Of a DNA stretch of 64,000 nt, positions 18,872 through 31,337 are shown in pieces. The DNA comes from Neophaeococcomyces mojaviensis (Eukaryota > Ascomycota > Eurotiomycetes > Chaetothyriales): positions 1 through 64,000 of the forward strand of contig JAPDRQ010000026.1 in NCBI GenBank assembly GCA_030247915.1. The letters run 5' to 3'. Every line of letters begins with the position of its first letter. Position 1 is the stretch's first letter. The notes under the pieces were generated by a model. That model saw only the letters and a list, made by a program, of their open reading frames with translations, did not search any database and was not told the origin of the DNA. The translations under genes and the position numbers were made by a program.

Positions 18872-20110
18872 AATGTTCTGCAAGGTAAATGTAAGTAGAG
18901 AACAACAGCAGTCACGCTGTAGATGACGCTCCTTTTACAGCAAAGGAGCCAGTTCCCATGACATCATGATTTGGTTCTTCATCTGGATCAAAGTCAGGGA
19001 GCACTCCGATTGCTGATGCCCTGATTTGATGCATACAATAGCATGAAGAAAGGTGTCGTGTCGTGTTGGGTCGCAACCACAGAGCCTAATAATTTTGTTA
19101 TCCTTGCGGCACACTCCTTTTGAGGACCCGGGCCATCCGCCAAGCAACCCTCCTCGAGTACTTCTGCGAGCTCGTGTCCTTAACAATTTCCGCTTCCAGC
19201 TCAAGTACAGTGGTCGCTGGAGGTCATGGCAGCTAAGCGAATTCTTTGCATTCATCAAACTAATCCCCACAAATCCGAAGCCTATCCTAAGGATGTAAAG
19301 GATCCCAGTATGTGAACTTCTGTCAGAGATTGGTTGGAATTGCCAGACACCACCTCAAGCGAGAAAGTTACGGCATGGACTTTGCACACGAATACACATC
19401 TTCCATTATTTAGTTTCCGTAACAGGCTGTTGACAACGAAGACAACAGATAAAGATGCATAGTGCCCGAGATCATGTTGTGCAGTGAATTACCTCGCTCG
19501 AGTTGGCTGATGAGGATTGTTTACTTTATGTTTCAGAGCAGAAGGTCTAGACGTAGGTAAGATCAACGATATCATTCTATGGTGCTTCTGCAACAAGTTT
19601 CCACGTCTGGAAGTGGAATATTATGTACATCTCCGAGCTGTCCCCGTTGTCGCCATCATCTTCCAAAGTGGACCTCACTCCGACTTCTGTAACGAATTTG
19701 TAGCTCCCTCGAATTACGGGAGGCTGGGTGGTACGTTTCTTAGCTTCAAGAGTCGGTGAGTTGTTCACAGCACTCGAACGAGCTTGAAGGATGTAGCAAA
19801 TCATGTCAGTATATCTACACTTACCTTGCTTAGTCTTAGCACTTCCTTGCCTACGAGCTTCTGAATGCTCACAGTCAACCAAGACTTGTAACTTCAGAGA
19901 CGCTTCACCATCCTAGTAGGATGTCGCCTTCAATAAGGGTTCACAATGAGAGCTAGATACAATCTGTATCTATAGCGATTGAAGTAATAAATATCTCCAG
20001 CAATATGCAACTTGACGTCATTGGCCGATCTCCCAACTCTTTGATTGACTATTTGCAGTTCTGAAGTCGTATTTCTTTCATCTCAAGGCACGTCGAGTAA
20101 ATCTGCTGTA
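18872..20110. other. Intergenic region, about 1.2 kb
   Basis: A shared upstream region of two divergently transcribed genes, the SnoaL-like gene and the reductase. Open frames of 60-111 codons occur on both strands, but none has a domain or plausible composition. An ATAAATA sequence near 19987 could serve as a promoter element for the reductase. Confidence 0.45.
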
Positions 20111-21174
20111 ATGGACCAGAGCGCCTTGATCACGGGCGCTACAGGTTTACTTGGCCGACAAGTGGTAAAATCTTTCAATGATGCCGGGTGGAAAGCTGTA
20201 GGTACAGGATTCAGTCGAGCCGGTCAGGCCAATATCCTCAAGGTCGACATTCAAGATGAAGTTCAGGTCACCAAAGTCCTCGACGAGGTCAAGTAGGTCT
20301 ATGAAAAACACGTGCAAGTTTTCGACTCCCCAGTTGATGCCTTGTGAAGAACCAGCTAATTACGTACGCTCCTCATAGACCTCAGGTGATCATCCACTGC
20401 GCAGCCGACCGGCAGCCAGATTCCTGCACCCAAAATCCCGAAGGCGCGCGTCGTCTGAACGTGCAAGCAACAGCAACCCTCGCATCATATGCCGCAGCTC
20501 ACTCAATTTTCCTGGTTTACATCTCAACAGACTATGTCTTCCCTGGCCAGCCTGGACAAGCACCGTTCAAGAGCACGGACAAACCACAACCCACCAATAT
20601 TTATGGGCAGACCAAGCTAGATGGTGAGCAGGCTGTCCTTGACATCTCGAAGCCGGGCCAAGCTGTTGCTCTGCGCGTGCCAGTATTGTATGGAGAGACA
20701 GATCCCAAAGATAACAACAAGGAGAGTGCAGTCAACGTCCTCATGGATGCATTATGGAAGAGCCAAAAAGGCGGCGAAAAAGTAGTCATGGACGACTATG
20801 CTATTCGCTATCCAACCAATACATCTGATGTCGCCCGCGTCTGCGTTGATATCGCAAAATTCTACACCTCTGTCACATCTGCCGAACCGCCGTCGAGCAA
20901 GAAGCCAGAGGATCTACCGCGGATTCTGCAATTTAGTTCAGAGGATAGGATGACCAAGTATGAAATCGTGCAGAAGTTTGGTGAGATTATGGATTTGCCG
21001 CTGGATGGCATCGAGGCAGATAGGGAGAGCGGGAAGAAGCCAGGGAAGGATGGGACATTGAGGCCTTACGATTGTCATCTAGACACCAGTGATTTGACAC
21101 AACTGGGGATCGACGTGAGCACGGTTGATTTTGTGGCGTGGTGGAGGAGGTGGGTTGGTGCTTATAGACATTGA
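20111..21174 (+). CDS. NAD(P)-dependent reductase, RmlD/MAT2B family
   Basis: Two exons, 20111-20292 and 20379-21174, separated by an 86-nt GT-AG intron, giving 325 residues. An extended short-chain dehydrogenase: the nucleotide-binding glycine motif TGATGLLG is at residues 8-15, STDYVF at 110-115 and the catalytic YxxxK at Tyr136-Lys140 (YGQTK). The intron falls exactly before the beta-strand PQVIIHCAAD, supporting the splice. The family comprises dTDP-4-dehydrorhamnose reductases and the regulatory beta subunit of methionine adenosyltransferase (MAT2B). The fungal single-copy gene of this size most often resembles the latter, but sequence alone does not decide. It is likely cytosolic. Divergent from the SnoaL-like gene. 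Confidence 0.87.
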
Positions 21175-22082
21175 CAGGAGGTCGCAACACGTACAGATGC
21201 CAATATCTGAAGCGGAATGTGTCTGAGAGGCTGGTTGTGGCAGGCAGTGAAACATGTCCGAAGACAGAGCATGTAAACGTCTTCATAGAGACTCGGGTAA
21301 TTGCAATCGCACCATACTTGCTGAAAAGACTCTTTAACGGACTGTAACTCTCGCCTAACAACTTTGAAGCTCTGACGGTTATTTTCGTAGGCATTACGAT
21401 ACCAGAAATATTTGTGCTTAACCGACAACGATGACGATGACCGGACACTCAGGTATTAAGGTCTGCAAGCACTTGTCTGTAGATACGCCTCAGTGGTGCT
21501 CATGGAATGCGATATAAGTTTGGTGGGCCGGGCAGGATGCTGTCTTCATACAAGGTTGACCACTATGGGTTGGAAAAAAGTTAAGTGTGCAACTCGGTTG
21601 CGTTTGGACGCTGCATTTGCAGGTCAAAAACTTAACCGAGCATTGATATTAGCCCTGAGTTTCCTTATTAGGCATACATGCTTGCCGCACCCATCAATTC
21701 TTGGCGAACCTAAACTTTGACCGCTGGTCGGCCGAATGATTTCTCAGCAGAACGTAAGTCGTAGAAGTCGTGCGCTTTCTCGACATCATGTTACCTTGCT
21801 TGCCTAGACAGCCAAACTGACGACTTAGGCGTTACTCTGTTGCCTCTAGAAGACTCTGAGTGTTTGTGGCGATTCTGATCTTATCTGGCATTTGCGCATA
21901 CTGCTGACCTCTTGCGCATTGGAATTGGCTCCCGCAGAGCGTCGGATTGCAATATCTCGTGCTGTCGACCAGGCGCCCGTCTTTGCACTATCTTCGATAT
22001 TGCCATTGATCGAAAGCTGAACTGTCAGGTTTTGAGCAGCACACGACCGAGTCTTGACTGCGGCGGACGAAATTGTGCCGTC
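21175..22082. other. Intergenic region, about 0.9 kb
   Basis: Between the reductase stop and the start of the Zn2Cys6 regulator. It contains only short unconvincing frames. The 21,900-22,082 segment is probably the 5' leader of the regulator. Confidence 0.45.
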
Positions 22083-24654
22083 ATGTCCGCCTCGAATTCA
22101 CCTCAAGGCCATCATGCGCCTGGCTCAGATCACGGCCAAGGTCCACCAAGGAAGAAGATGCGAAAGGGCACGAGAAGTTGTATAGAATGCCGGCGAAGAA
22201 AGATCAAATGCACCTTCGAGCCTGGGCGAACATCAATATGCAACGAGTGCTTTGCGCGAGGTTCCACCTGTATCGACCAAGAGCATGGAGATGTTTCCAG
22301 TTTCACCACCCACTCAAGCACTTCTCAGCAGAAAGATGAACAGAACGCCACGCTGAAGGAGAGGGTCAATTTCCTCGAAGATCTGGTCAAGCAGGTACTA
22401 GACAGATTGCCGGAAAACAACAACACTGCCGCTGTCGCTGCCTCGGCAGCTGTTGCTGCTGGTGTGACCGCTAGGACACAGGTCAGCGCAAGTCCAGGCA
22501 TGCAAGAAGATGCGCAAGCTGGTAAGCATCTCACACGCACAAGGGAACAACACGCTAACAGAATCTGAACCAGCGGAAGTTCTAAAGAGCCTGAGAAGTC
22601 CTGTTCGACCACAGCCTACAATCGACGACACAATATTGATGCCAGTAGGGGAACGACATACCGATGCCCCAGCCCTGTCTCTGTTCAACAATGCCGTCAT
22701 CACGACGAAAGAAGTGCCAGTCACCATATCCCGAGCACAGTACAATAAATCCAAAGCGGTTATCGCCGCCCTTCTCCAGCTTCTACCAACCCCAGATGAC
22801 TTGGAAGTCATCCTAGAGAACTCTCAGGAATGGTGGGCCATATGGCGGACGATGTTTCCTCACATTACAGACCGGAGATGCATCACCATCAAAGAATCAG
22901 TATCACACTCACTCAGGTCGGAAAAACCGGCTGAGATTGCGAAGATTATGCTATGCATCGCGCTGAGCATAAACCAACTGCCGCAAGATTTCGACTGGAA
23001 GAGGGTGTCAATGAAGGAAAGCCCTTCAGATCTCATGGAACGATACATTTCCACTGTTGATAGACTCATCATCTCAGACGACGAGATCGCCGCCACTATC
23101 GACGGACTGGAGTGCATGATCCTCGAGGCAAAATACCAAATCAACATGGGTCGACCGAGGCGATCATGGTTACTGTATCATCGAGCCATCGCTTTCGGTC
23201 AGCTTCTTGGGCTTCACCGACTGACACTGAGACGACCGAAGAATCCTGACACAGATTACTACCGCCAGCTCATGGTATGGACTCACTTGGTCATGGGTGA
23301 TAGATACTTATCCCTCGTGCTGGGCTTGCCATATTCCGTCGCCGAGACATTTTGTGCCTCCTCCATGGCTGAGGCCGCTGCCGTGGCACATGAGTCCGCA
23401 GCTGGAGAGGCATACATCGCAAGAATGGGACCACTCATGACTAAACTCATCGACCGAAACCAAAGCCCGACAACCGTTCCCTACTCTGTAACCCTTAATC
23501 TTGACCGAGAATTAGACGACCTCATCTCGTCTACAGATCGCTCCTGGTGGACCACCGACCGTCTTCCTGGCACAACCATAGAAGAACACTTCGACCGTCT
23601 CCAAGCCCAATTCTTCCACTACCACTCCAAAGTTCTCCTTCACATGCCCTTCATGCTTCGCTCCTCGGCCGACAAACTCTATCAATACTCCCATACTGCC
23701 ACCCTCGGTGCAGCCCGCATGATGATTCGCTACTTCGACGCACTGCGCGGCGCCGAGTCTGTCGGTCCGCATATCTGTAAACTGCTTGACTTCCAAGCTT
23801 TCACCGCGGCCATGCTGCTCCTCCTCAACATCTGTGGCTACAACAGCCATATCCGGGGTACAGTGCCACAACAACCAGATCTCGAACAAGATCAGGAGGA
23901 TTCAGCCCTCATCGACCGCACGATTACCCTGCTCCGCACGGCGGCCAACGAACCAGGTGGTGTCGTGGCTTCGCAGTGCGCAAAAGCCCTCGACATGCTC
24001 GGCAAAGTCCGCTCAGGCCTCTGTGATGAAGCAAAGAAGGAGTGTGCTCAGGAATCCTGCCAGATTGCAATACCCTACTTCGGCACCATCTCTATCGGCA
24101 TGGGCAAGTCCTTCGTCCCTATCAAACCAGGCCAGTATCCAGAAGCAGGAACTGTCCGACGGTCTATCCTAACCTCCTCCAAGTCGCAAACCCAACACCC
24201 CAGTCAAATAACGGGGGGCCTACCAACACCAAGTTCCAGCACGCACTCCTGCCAACCCTCACCCAGCATGAACAGTGACGGTAATCCTCGGCAGTCCCCT
24301 TACGAAGTCTTCGCCCCACCTCCTACGGGAATGGATAACTCCTGGACTGCCAGCACTGAGGACCCGTTCATTACGTTTGACAGTTTCATGGCCTTTCCTG
24401 GGGCACAGGTTCTTGACTTTTCTGGATCAGACTTTGCATCAAACTCGGATTTGAGTAGTGGCAGTATGTTCGGGCACGGCCAACAGGGTATACCGAATAT
24501 GAATCAGCAACAAGCAATCAACATATACGGTCCACAATTTCTGGAACAGAACTCAAACACTAATGGATTTCCTTTCCCGCCTGTTACTGGAGGCAATTTG
24601 GAGCTGGATAACGGGTGGAATTGGCTGGGTATCGATGCACCAATAATGCAGTGA
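22083..24654 (+). CDS. Zn2Cys6 transcription factor with fungal_trans domain
   Basis: Two exons, 22083-22521 and 22574-24654, joined across a 52-nt intron with a ctaac branch point, giving 839 residues. A second AG at 22561 is also in frame, which would add four residues. The zinc cluster is Cys33, 36, 43, 53, 56, 63 (CIECRRRKIKC, ICNECFARGSTC), preceded by a basic patch PPRKKMRKG. A coiled-coil segment (LKERVNFLEDLVKQVLDRL) follows at about 92-112 for dimerisation. The middle homology region spans about 200-560 and includes WLLYHRAIAFGQLLGLHRL and VMGDRYLSLVLGLP. The C-terminal end is Gly/Ser/Asn-rich with aromatic-acidic patches (DPFITFDSFMAFPG) that suit activation. It lies upstream of the cyclase gene in the same direction and could control this neighbourhood. 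Confidence 0.9.
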
Positions 24655-25296
24655 GGCATTGGCTCTACACATGCAGAGCATGTTTACCACGACCCTATTT
24701 CACTTCATTTGACGATGTGACGATATAATGGAAAATCACTCAAATCTCATGTCCCACGTTTCGAGTAAGTGTGTACAAGAGGTATCATGAAGGTATTGAC
24801 GTGAACTGGCGAGACTGTTAAGCTCTGTAAGATGTTCTTAAGTCTTTCAATCTGAGAATGTACCAAATATATCCCTTTCAAGGCTCACAAGTAGACAGAA
24901 ATCAACTGTGGTTGTACATGACGGCATCAGATTGCAAAATTATTTATTCCCCATAAATTTTGTCAATTGCGGGGAAGCGAATTTGACCGTGTTGCCTCAT
25001 GTTCAACGTTCTCACCATTCCCATCTCTCCAAAATCCCCTCTTCATCTTGACTCAAGAACAGGGATGTCAAGGAATTGAACACCCCCAAGATGCCTCGGT
25101 TGCAGCCTTTTAGCTGCCGGTTGGTATGGTTATGACGACCAACCCGAGACTCCCCTTCTTTGAGAAACACATTTGTTACCCGCTAATTAGTCTACACCCT
25201 CAAGACTATATCTTCGAAAGCTTTAATCAAGGTCAAACAGGACAACTAGCAGTGTTAATCAGAATCTTGTTGTTGGACTCAGTGGAATACCTTGAA
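24655..25296. other. Intergenic region, about 0.64 kb
   Basis: This holds the regulator terminator and the cyclase promoter. A frame in phase with the cyclase is open from an upstream ATG at 25126 and would add 57 N-terminal residues (starting MVMTTNPRLPFF); I prefer the ATG at 25297. AT-rich runs occur at about 24,930-24,970. Confidence 0.45.
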
Positions 25297-26495
25297 ATGA
25301 GCGATCTCCTCTCAACAGCAGCCAAACGCCTCTCGCAAACAACAGCGATGCTAACCGGCAAAACCCAAGACCCAAAGTCTATCCCTTGGAATCCAGACAG
25401 CACATTCTTTCCACCCCGGTCAGCCATCATCTCGCAACCCGGTGAACCAGATGGTGCCTGCTGGGTATGGGGCAAGGTGAGGCCTCACCCGACTCCCTGA
25501 TACACATGTCCACACGCACACTTACTCTTTCTTTTCTCCTCAACACAACATCTCGCACCGTCCAACTCACCCTTTTCTTGATATAGGATGACTCCTGCGG
25601 CCGACTCAACCTCCTAACCCCACAACGGGTCCTGGCAGCTTCCAAACTGATCCAAACCGGAGAATCAGCCCCCTTGGACCTACCCTCCAACATCCCAGCC
25701 CAACCCTCCTTCGGCCGGCCCACCTTCAAACACGAACTCAGTCCGATCGCCGAAGGCCGGGCCTACGACGATGTCTACATCATGAACACGCAATCCGGGA
25801 CGCAATGGGACGGCTTCCGCCACGTCGCGCACCAACCAACAACAACCTTCTACAACAACACAAAACACACCGACTTCAGCGGCCCAAACTTCCACTCGGA
25901 CAAATGCTCCGTACACAAATGGCGCGAACACGGCATGACCGGGCGGGGCATCCTGCTCGACTACCGGCGCTACGCCACCAGCAAAGGCATCCGGTACGAC
26001 ACGGCGACGCCCTTCGCCATCTCCTACGACGAGCTCGTGGCGTGCGGCAAATGGCAGAACCTCGACATCCGACCCGCCAGCGCCGGCGGCGACATCCAGC
26101 CCGGCGACCTGCTGTTCATCCGGTCCGGCTGGGTGCAGGACTACTACGGGCGCAGCGACGCCGAGAACGCGCGCCTGGCCCTGCGCGAACACGCCGACCT
26201 CACCTGGGCCGGCGTCAAGCAGGAGCCCGCCATGATCGACTGGCTGCACGACTGCTATTTCGCGGCTGTTGGCGGCGACGCCCCTAGCTTCGAGAAGTGG
26301 CCCACTTCAGAGTCGTACATGCTCCATGAGTATCTCCTGGCCATGTGGGGCGTGCCGATCGGCGAAATGGTTGATCTAGAACGTGTCAGTGAGCTGTGTG
26401 CGAAACATAATCGCTACGCGTTTTTTGTTACCAGTGCACCGTTTAGAACGGTCGGTGGTGTGGCTAGTTGGTTGAATGCTACGGCTATATTTTAG
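25297..26495 (+). CDS. Cyclase-family (PF04199) hydrolase
   Basis: Two exons, 25297-25476 and 25587-26495, with a 110-nt intron (GTGAGG donor, tataTAG acceptor), giving 362 residues. Exon 1 carries the usual lead PWNPDSTFFPPRS and GACWVWGK; exon 2 continues DDSCGRLNLLTP. The metal-binding segment is SGTQWDGFRHVAH, in place of the HxGTHxDxPxH of kynurenine formamidase, as is common in the fungal branch of this family. The end of the fold contains a block E..YMLHEYLLAMWGVPIGE. Such proteins hydrolyse cyclic amides or esters; the substrate here is unknown. Exon 2 between about 25,870 and 26,280 is markedly GC-rich with G/C third positions, unlike its own 3' end and its neighbours. Convergent with the oxoamine synthase. 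Confidence 0.83.
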
Positions 26496-26867
26496 TTACT
26501 TCGTGGGCTGAGTCTGGGAGGTAGAAGTATCAGAAACAGAAAGTGGAATGAAAAATATTTATGTTTGTGAAGCTCAATTCGTTTTTCATGTTTGGTGCTG
26601 GTATTAAAATCTAAAATTCTCTGGTCTGGATATCTTGGTCCTGTTCTTCCCAGAAGTGTATTCGTCTATCCTCGACAAAAGCAGAAAAAGACCTCGTTGC
26701 AAGATGGTAAAACTGATAATAACAGTAAGTAGCTCGAATGTCCCACGCTAAATGACTGACGGACCGACCGAACCGACCACCCTCAAACACCATTTCCACC
26801 GGCATATTCGCGAACCCAATAGTGTTGACAACATCTTTTTTGGTACATCTTCATCACTCTGCTCAGG
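26496..26867. other. Intergenic region between convergent genes
   Basis: 372 nt between the stops of the cyclase and oxoamine synthase genes. No gene is seen; it presumably holds both terminators. Confidence 0.5.
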
Positions 26868-29383
26868 CTAAGCTAAGCTTCTGAGCCGTTCGGCAATCAT
26901 GCCCATAGTGAAAGGTAGTGACGCCGTAGAAAACATGTACCCCCTGCTCGAGTACCTAAATTCCTCAATGATTTCCTCGGTACCGACCAAATACGCTCCA
27001 GGAATGCCGAAATACTGGTGAAATGAACCAAATACAAGTACATTGCGCGCTAGCTGTCGCAGTGTGCTGACCATGTCTTTCAACTCCTGTTGGCCTTGCT
27101 TCGTTGTCAGCTTCTGCGCAGAGTCACGCAGTAGAACTGTAAGGCCAGAAAAGGATTTTGAAAGATTCCTGCGGTTTTGTAGTAACGTTTGTAGCGCAGT
27201 TTCTGTTATCGCACTTGTGTCGAGGTATAGAGTGAACTGTTGGTGTTTCCGAGTAGTTTGCTCGAGTATGGTGTTTAAGCTCTCGAGGCTTGAGTAGTAC
27301 TGGGTGGACGGCGTTGTTTTCTTTGATGATATCTTGATGCCGTCCAGAACGACTTGGGGGACGTCTTCTGGTAGGAGAAAGGTGTGTGTCTTGTATGATG
27401 ACATTGGTCGGCATAATGCGGCGATTGTGGAACTTAGGCCAACATAGTGGTCTGCGTAGGCCATTGCTTCGGGCAGATCAACAATCTGTGACAGCAACGC
27501 TTCGAGCTCGACGTGTATGGAGAATGTTCCAGAGATCCAGCGGGAGCCACCTGCGGCGATTCCGAAGTTTTGACGTGCTAAATGACCTGCCTGAATCATA
27601 TTCTGATCAGTATCTTGTTGAGTCTTGGTTGCTGTGTCTTGCAGAATAAGGTCTTTAATCACTTGATATGAGTCACGGGCTTCAATAGCTTCCTCATCAG
27701 TTGAGTCGGTGGTCGGCATGTGGAAAGTTCTCGGTTGCAGGTTATACTGCTTCACGATGCCGATTTCTTGCGCCGCAACGATAATGCCTCGAACGAGCGC
27801 GTTGATCATTTCGTCAGTATGATCTGCAGAAAGACAGACCCGAACTCTTGATTCCCAGAATTCAGTAGCAGGTTTGGATACCGGAGTTGCCAATATACCT
27901 TTGTTCCTGAGAACATAAGACATCTTTGCTGCAAGGCTGGGTGGTCCGGTATGGATGGGTAGAACAGGTGTGATGGCATCACCGTAAATGTGTAGGCCAA
28001 ATCGTTCGAGCTCTGCGCGAACAAACGTGATGACCCTTCTCATGCGTCTAAGACGTCGTCGAAGTATCGCAGGTTGATTGAGTATGTGTAAGCACTGGAT
28101 CATCGTAGCTGTGAGTGTTGGATCCATTCCCTGCTTGAAAAGTTCATCACGTTGCCTCAGAATTGCGGCTTTGAACCGAGCTTTGCCGCAGACAAGGCCA
28201 CCGATGGACGCCAAAGACTTAGACAAAGTCGCAGTTCTGATGTCTATCAGCTCAGGATCTACCGGAGCGTCCGGGTGTGCCTCGTTCCAGAGCTCAAGAC
28301 AGCCATGACCCGTAGCGCCAACAGAGAGAAGAGAGTGAGCTTCATCAACGAATAAAGTGAATCCATATCGGCTTTTGAGGTTGGCAAGTTGGTCGAGAGG
28401 CGGGATAGTGCCATCCATGCTGAGACTTGGTCAGACAATTCCTAGACGGCATTGAACATGTACTTACCTGAAGAGCCCTTCAACTGCCACCATAATGTTC
28501 TCATGCTGTTGAGAATGTTTCATTAAGACTTCTTCAAGGTGCAGCATGTCATTGTGATGGAATCTGACCACCTTGCAGACGTTGCTGAGGTATGTGCCAA
28601 CGTTCATCGAGTTATGAGATTTCTCATCCAGGATGATCATCCATGTCGGATCCAGTATCGCCGGAAATGCTAAGAGGTTTGACCCATACCCTGAACTCGT
28701 GGTGACACAAAAGTCTGCTGAGAAGAAACTCGCAAGCTTGTCATGAAAAGCTGTGGTGAGAGCAGGACAAGACTCAGGATCGGCCACATGAAGGCTTTGC
28801 AGACCCAGATGATGTAGTTGCTCGACTTCTGGAGTTATTCCATAAAAGCCCGCATAATTGTGGGAAGCAGCGTGGATGACGGTTTTGTCGTTCTCACCGT
28901 CTCTGATTGTCGTCGAGCCAAGGCTGTGTCCTGTCAATACTCTGTGGTTCTTTCCTTTCCACGTCGCCAACGGTTGTACAATACGACGAGCGAATTGGTG
29001 AGAGTTGGAAATAGGTTGATAAGCTTTCCTGAAGTCGTTTAATGTACTGTCTGCCATTTGGTGGGCTAGCTTCAGCCTCTCCTTCGCCTTGCCCCACTGG
29101 TTCACTTGAGGACCGTGCTCGATAGCAGCTGTTCCATTCCGTCGTGGAGATCGCTTGACATTCACAATCGAACAAGATTCAGAGGAAGCTCTGCTTGTCT
29201 ATTAAGCATAAGTCAGAACGGAAACATATCAACTCATGCCAAACTGACCACTGATTCGGTGGCCCCTGTTTTACCACAACTGATTTCGTGCACTGTAATG
29301 ACCACTTGCTGCTTTTGTGCGGTGAGGACTCTGTGAGCTGGCCCCATTGTATCCATGATGCTTGATGTCCTTGGGGACTCCAT
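26868..29383 (-). CDS. Fum8-like alpha-oxoamine synthase with a second, degenerate synthase domain
   Basis: Three exons on the minus strand: 29383-29249, 29198-28468 and 28419-26868, giving 805 residues. The second splice restores VEGLFSMDGTIPPLDQL; exon 1 is less certain. Domain 1 (about 110-500) is a complete PLP enzyme: TSSGYGSNLL, HNSMN, Asp314/His317 (VDEAHS) and the Schiff-base Lys356 (TATLSKSLASIGG). It should condense an amino acid with an acyl-CoA or acyl-ACP, as serine palmitoyltransferase, 8-amino-7-oxononanoate synthase and Fum8 do. Domain 2 (about 560-805) repeats the fold, starting GGSRWISGTFSIHVELE, but has Gln757 where Lys is needed (GSFHQYFGIPG) and LRDSAQ in place of VDEAH, and it stops before the C-terminal small domain. 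The size matches what I recall for Fum8-type proteins. Confidence 0.85.
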
Positions 29384-31337
29384 GAAGATGTCAGGGCAGA
29401 AGGTGACAGAAAGGATGGATGTTCAGAAACCTTGGTTGGCACTTGGGCCAGATAGATTTTCGGAACATGGCTAGAATATATCAAGCCTCCTAGCCGATGT
29501 CGAGGATTTGAGCGCACTCCTCAGGTACAAACAACACGCAGAAGTCCAGGAGTCTAGAGGTCCAGAAACGTCGCCGACACTCAGCCCCTTTCAGCCGCGT
29601 TCAAAGTAGTGAGCAGATTGGAAGAAAAATGACAGTCCTAGCGCTGGGCGGAGTCGGAGCAGGAAAAACCAAAGAAGCGAGTTGAATGTTGCCTGAATTG
29701 GAACGACATTCTCCCATGTGTGCATAGGCATAAACAAGAGTGTGGTCGAGAACGGATCGAACATGGATCCATGATAATTGCAGCCGCGTATGAACCCACG
29801 TATGTGGTGTGGCCATATGGGTACCCCTGGTCCGTTCTCTCCAGTTTCCCACCAAAGCAAATGTGTACAGTGCCCAAGCATCCAGTTGCGTTTCTCACAT
29901 GTTCTCCATAAACTTGGACAAGCTCTAGTCACAACTGGTCAGTATCAGGCTATGGGCAGTACTTCTGGCAAGGATGCTGGTAAGCCAAGGAGTCGTTCAC
30001 CCTAAAGAAGCCGAGTTTTTTCTAGCCGAAGTGATACACAGTTGTGCAAAGTCAAACGCTTGACTATTTCCAGAGGAATCCTTGTTGTTAGCAGAGAGCT
30101 AAACTACAGCTGAACACTTGAACACGTGTGGGTGCTCACACTTGCGCCATTTAGACATATGTCCCTGGTATGTGGCTGTACATAGTATCAATCAATGTAC
30201 ATGGTATCTCTCACGATTTCTGTTAACGGCTAACACAAGCAGCTTCATGATCTCACTCAAGCTTCAGCAGATAGTTCATGACGGTCACTCGCCTATCATT
30301 ATTTGGTGGCACGCATGCACTGTAGAAAACGAAATTGACCGCTTAATGTCCTTTCTTGGTTTACTGGCTCTTGAATGTTGCACGATACTTGATTAGGTTT
30401 TCAGCTGAAGGCCGCTTCAAATTGGCCGAGCCAGCCGCTTCGGGCACAACATCCGAACACATCATTTTCAGATCTTCTGGTGATATGATCAAAATATTGA
30501 TAACCATACAAAGCCCAAGTCAAAACATCACAAATGTATGGCATTCAGAGTCATACTCTCCTTACAAAGCTAAGCGAAGATGACTTCTCGTTCTTGCATC
30601 AGTTTCTGCAAACGAATGTTCTGCTTGGCACTTTCCCTGATCCGACAAGAAATATATCACGTGCTGATTGATCGCGACTGCCAAGCCTGCGCCCTCTCGA
30701 CCCTACTTAAACTTTTCTTCCCATGCTCTTCGTGATTCTTTTTTCCTTCTCTTCATACTTACCTTGGTTAGGAGAGTACGATCAAGAAGGTACTTCTCCG
30801 TGAGAAATGCTCTCCATTGCACATCGGGGCAGCAGGTCTTACTCAAACTCATTCGTGGGTTTGATAGCCGCATTTTTTGGCTCTGAAAATTTCATTTTCT
30901 TTTCATCAATCGTTGTCGCCTTGGTGCGATAGTTTGAGGAAGAGATTAAGAAAAGAACATCGAAAGACCTGTGCAAGCATCGCTATCCATGTGTTGAACG
31001 TATTGATACTATTTCTGCTATTATTGTTCGCGCCAGCGATGCCAAGGTTACGATTCTGTTTATTGTATATTATCAGTTTTTATCCCCACAGTAGATGGCA
31101 TGATGTTGGTCATCCTATTGTCACGGAGTTATTTCTTGGGATAAATTAATTCCGCTCTTCGCTTCACGAGACAAATTCTAAATTATCGTACCATCGTTGC
31201 GCTTGATGGCCGTCTATGAAACTCGAGGTTATGAAGGTGAAAGGTAACGTCCAATATAGTATTTTGAGCCAAAAATTGTATTCATGTTATCATGATATGG
31301 TCTTTCAAAGCGAGAAAATAATACGAAGACACTATTA
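29384..31337. other. 1.95-kb intergenic region without a convincing gene
   Basis: This is upstream of the oxoamine synthase and downstream of the protease-like gene, both leftward. Several overlapping short frames (29,590-30,010) occur on both strands, which points to non-coding sequence. 30,660-31,150 is AT/CT-rich. No transposon remnant was recognised. Confidence 0.45.

Noticed and set aside
29590..30010. Several overlapping frames on both strands
   Set aside because: Three minus-strand registers are open at once over the same bases with no domain, typical of non-coding sequence.
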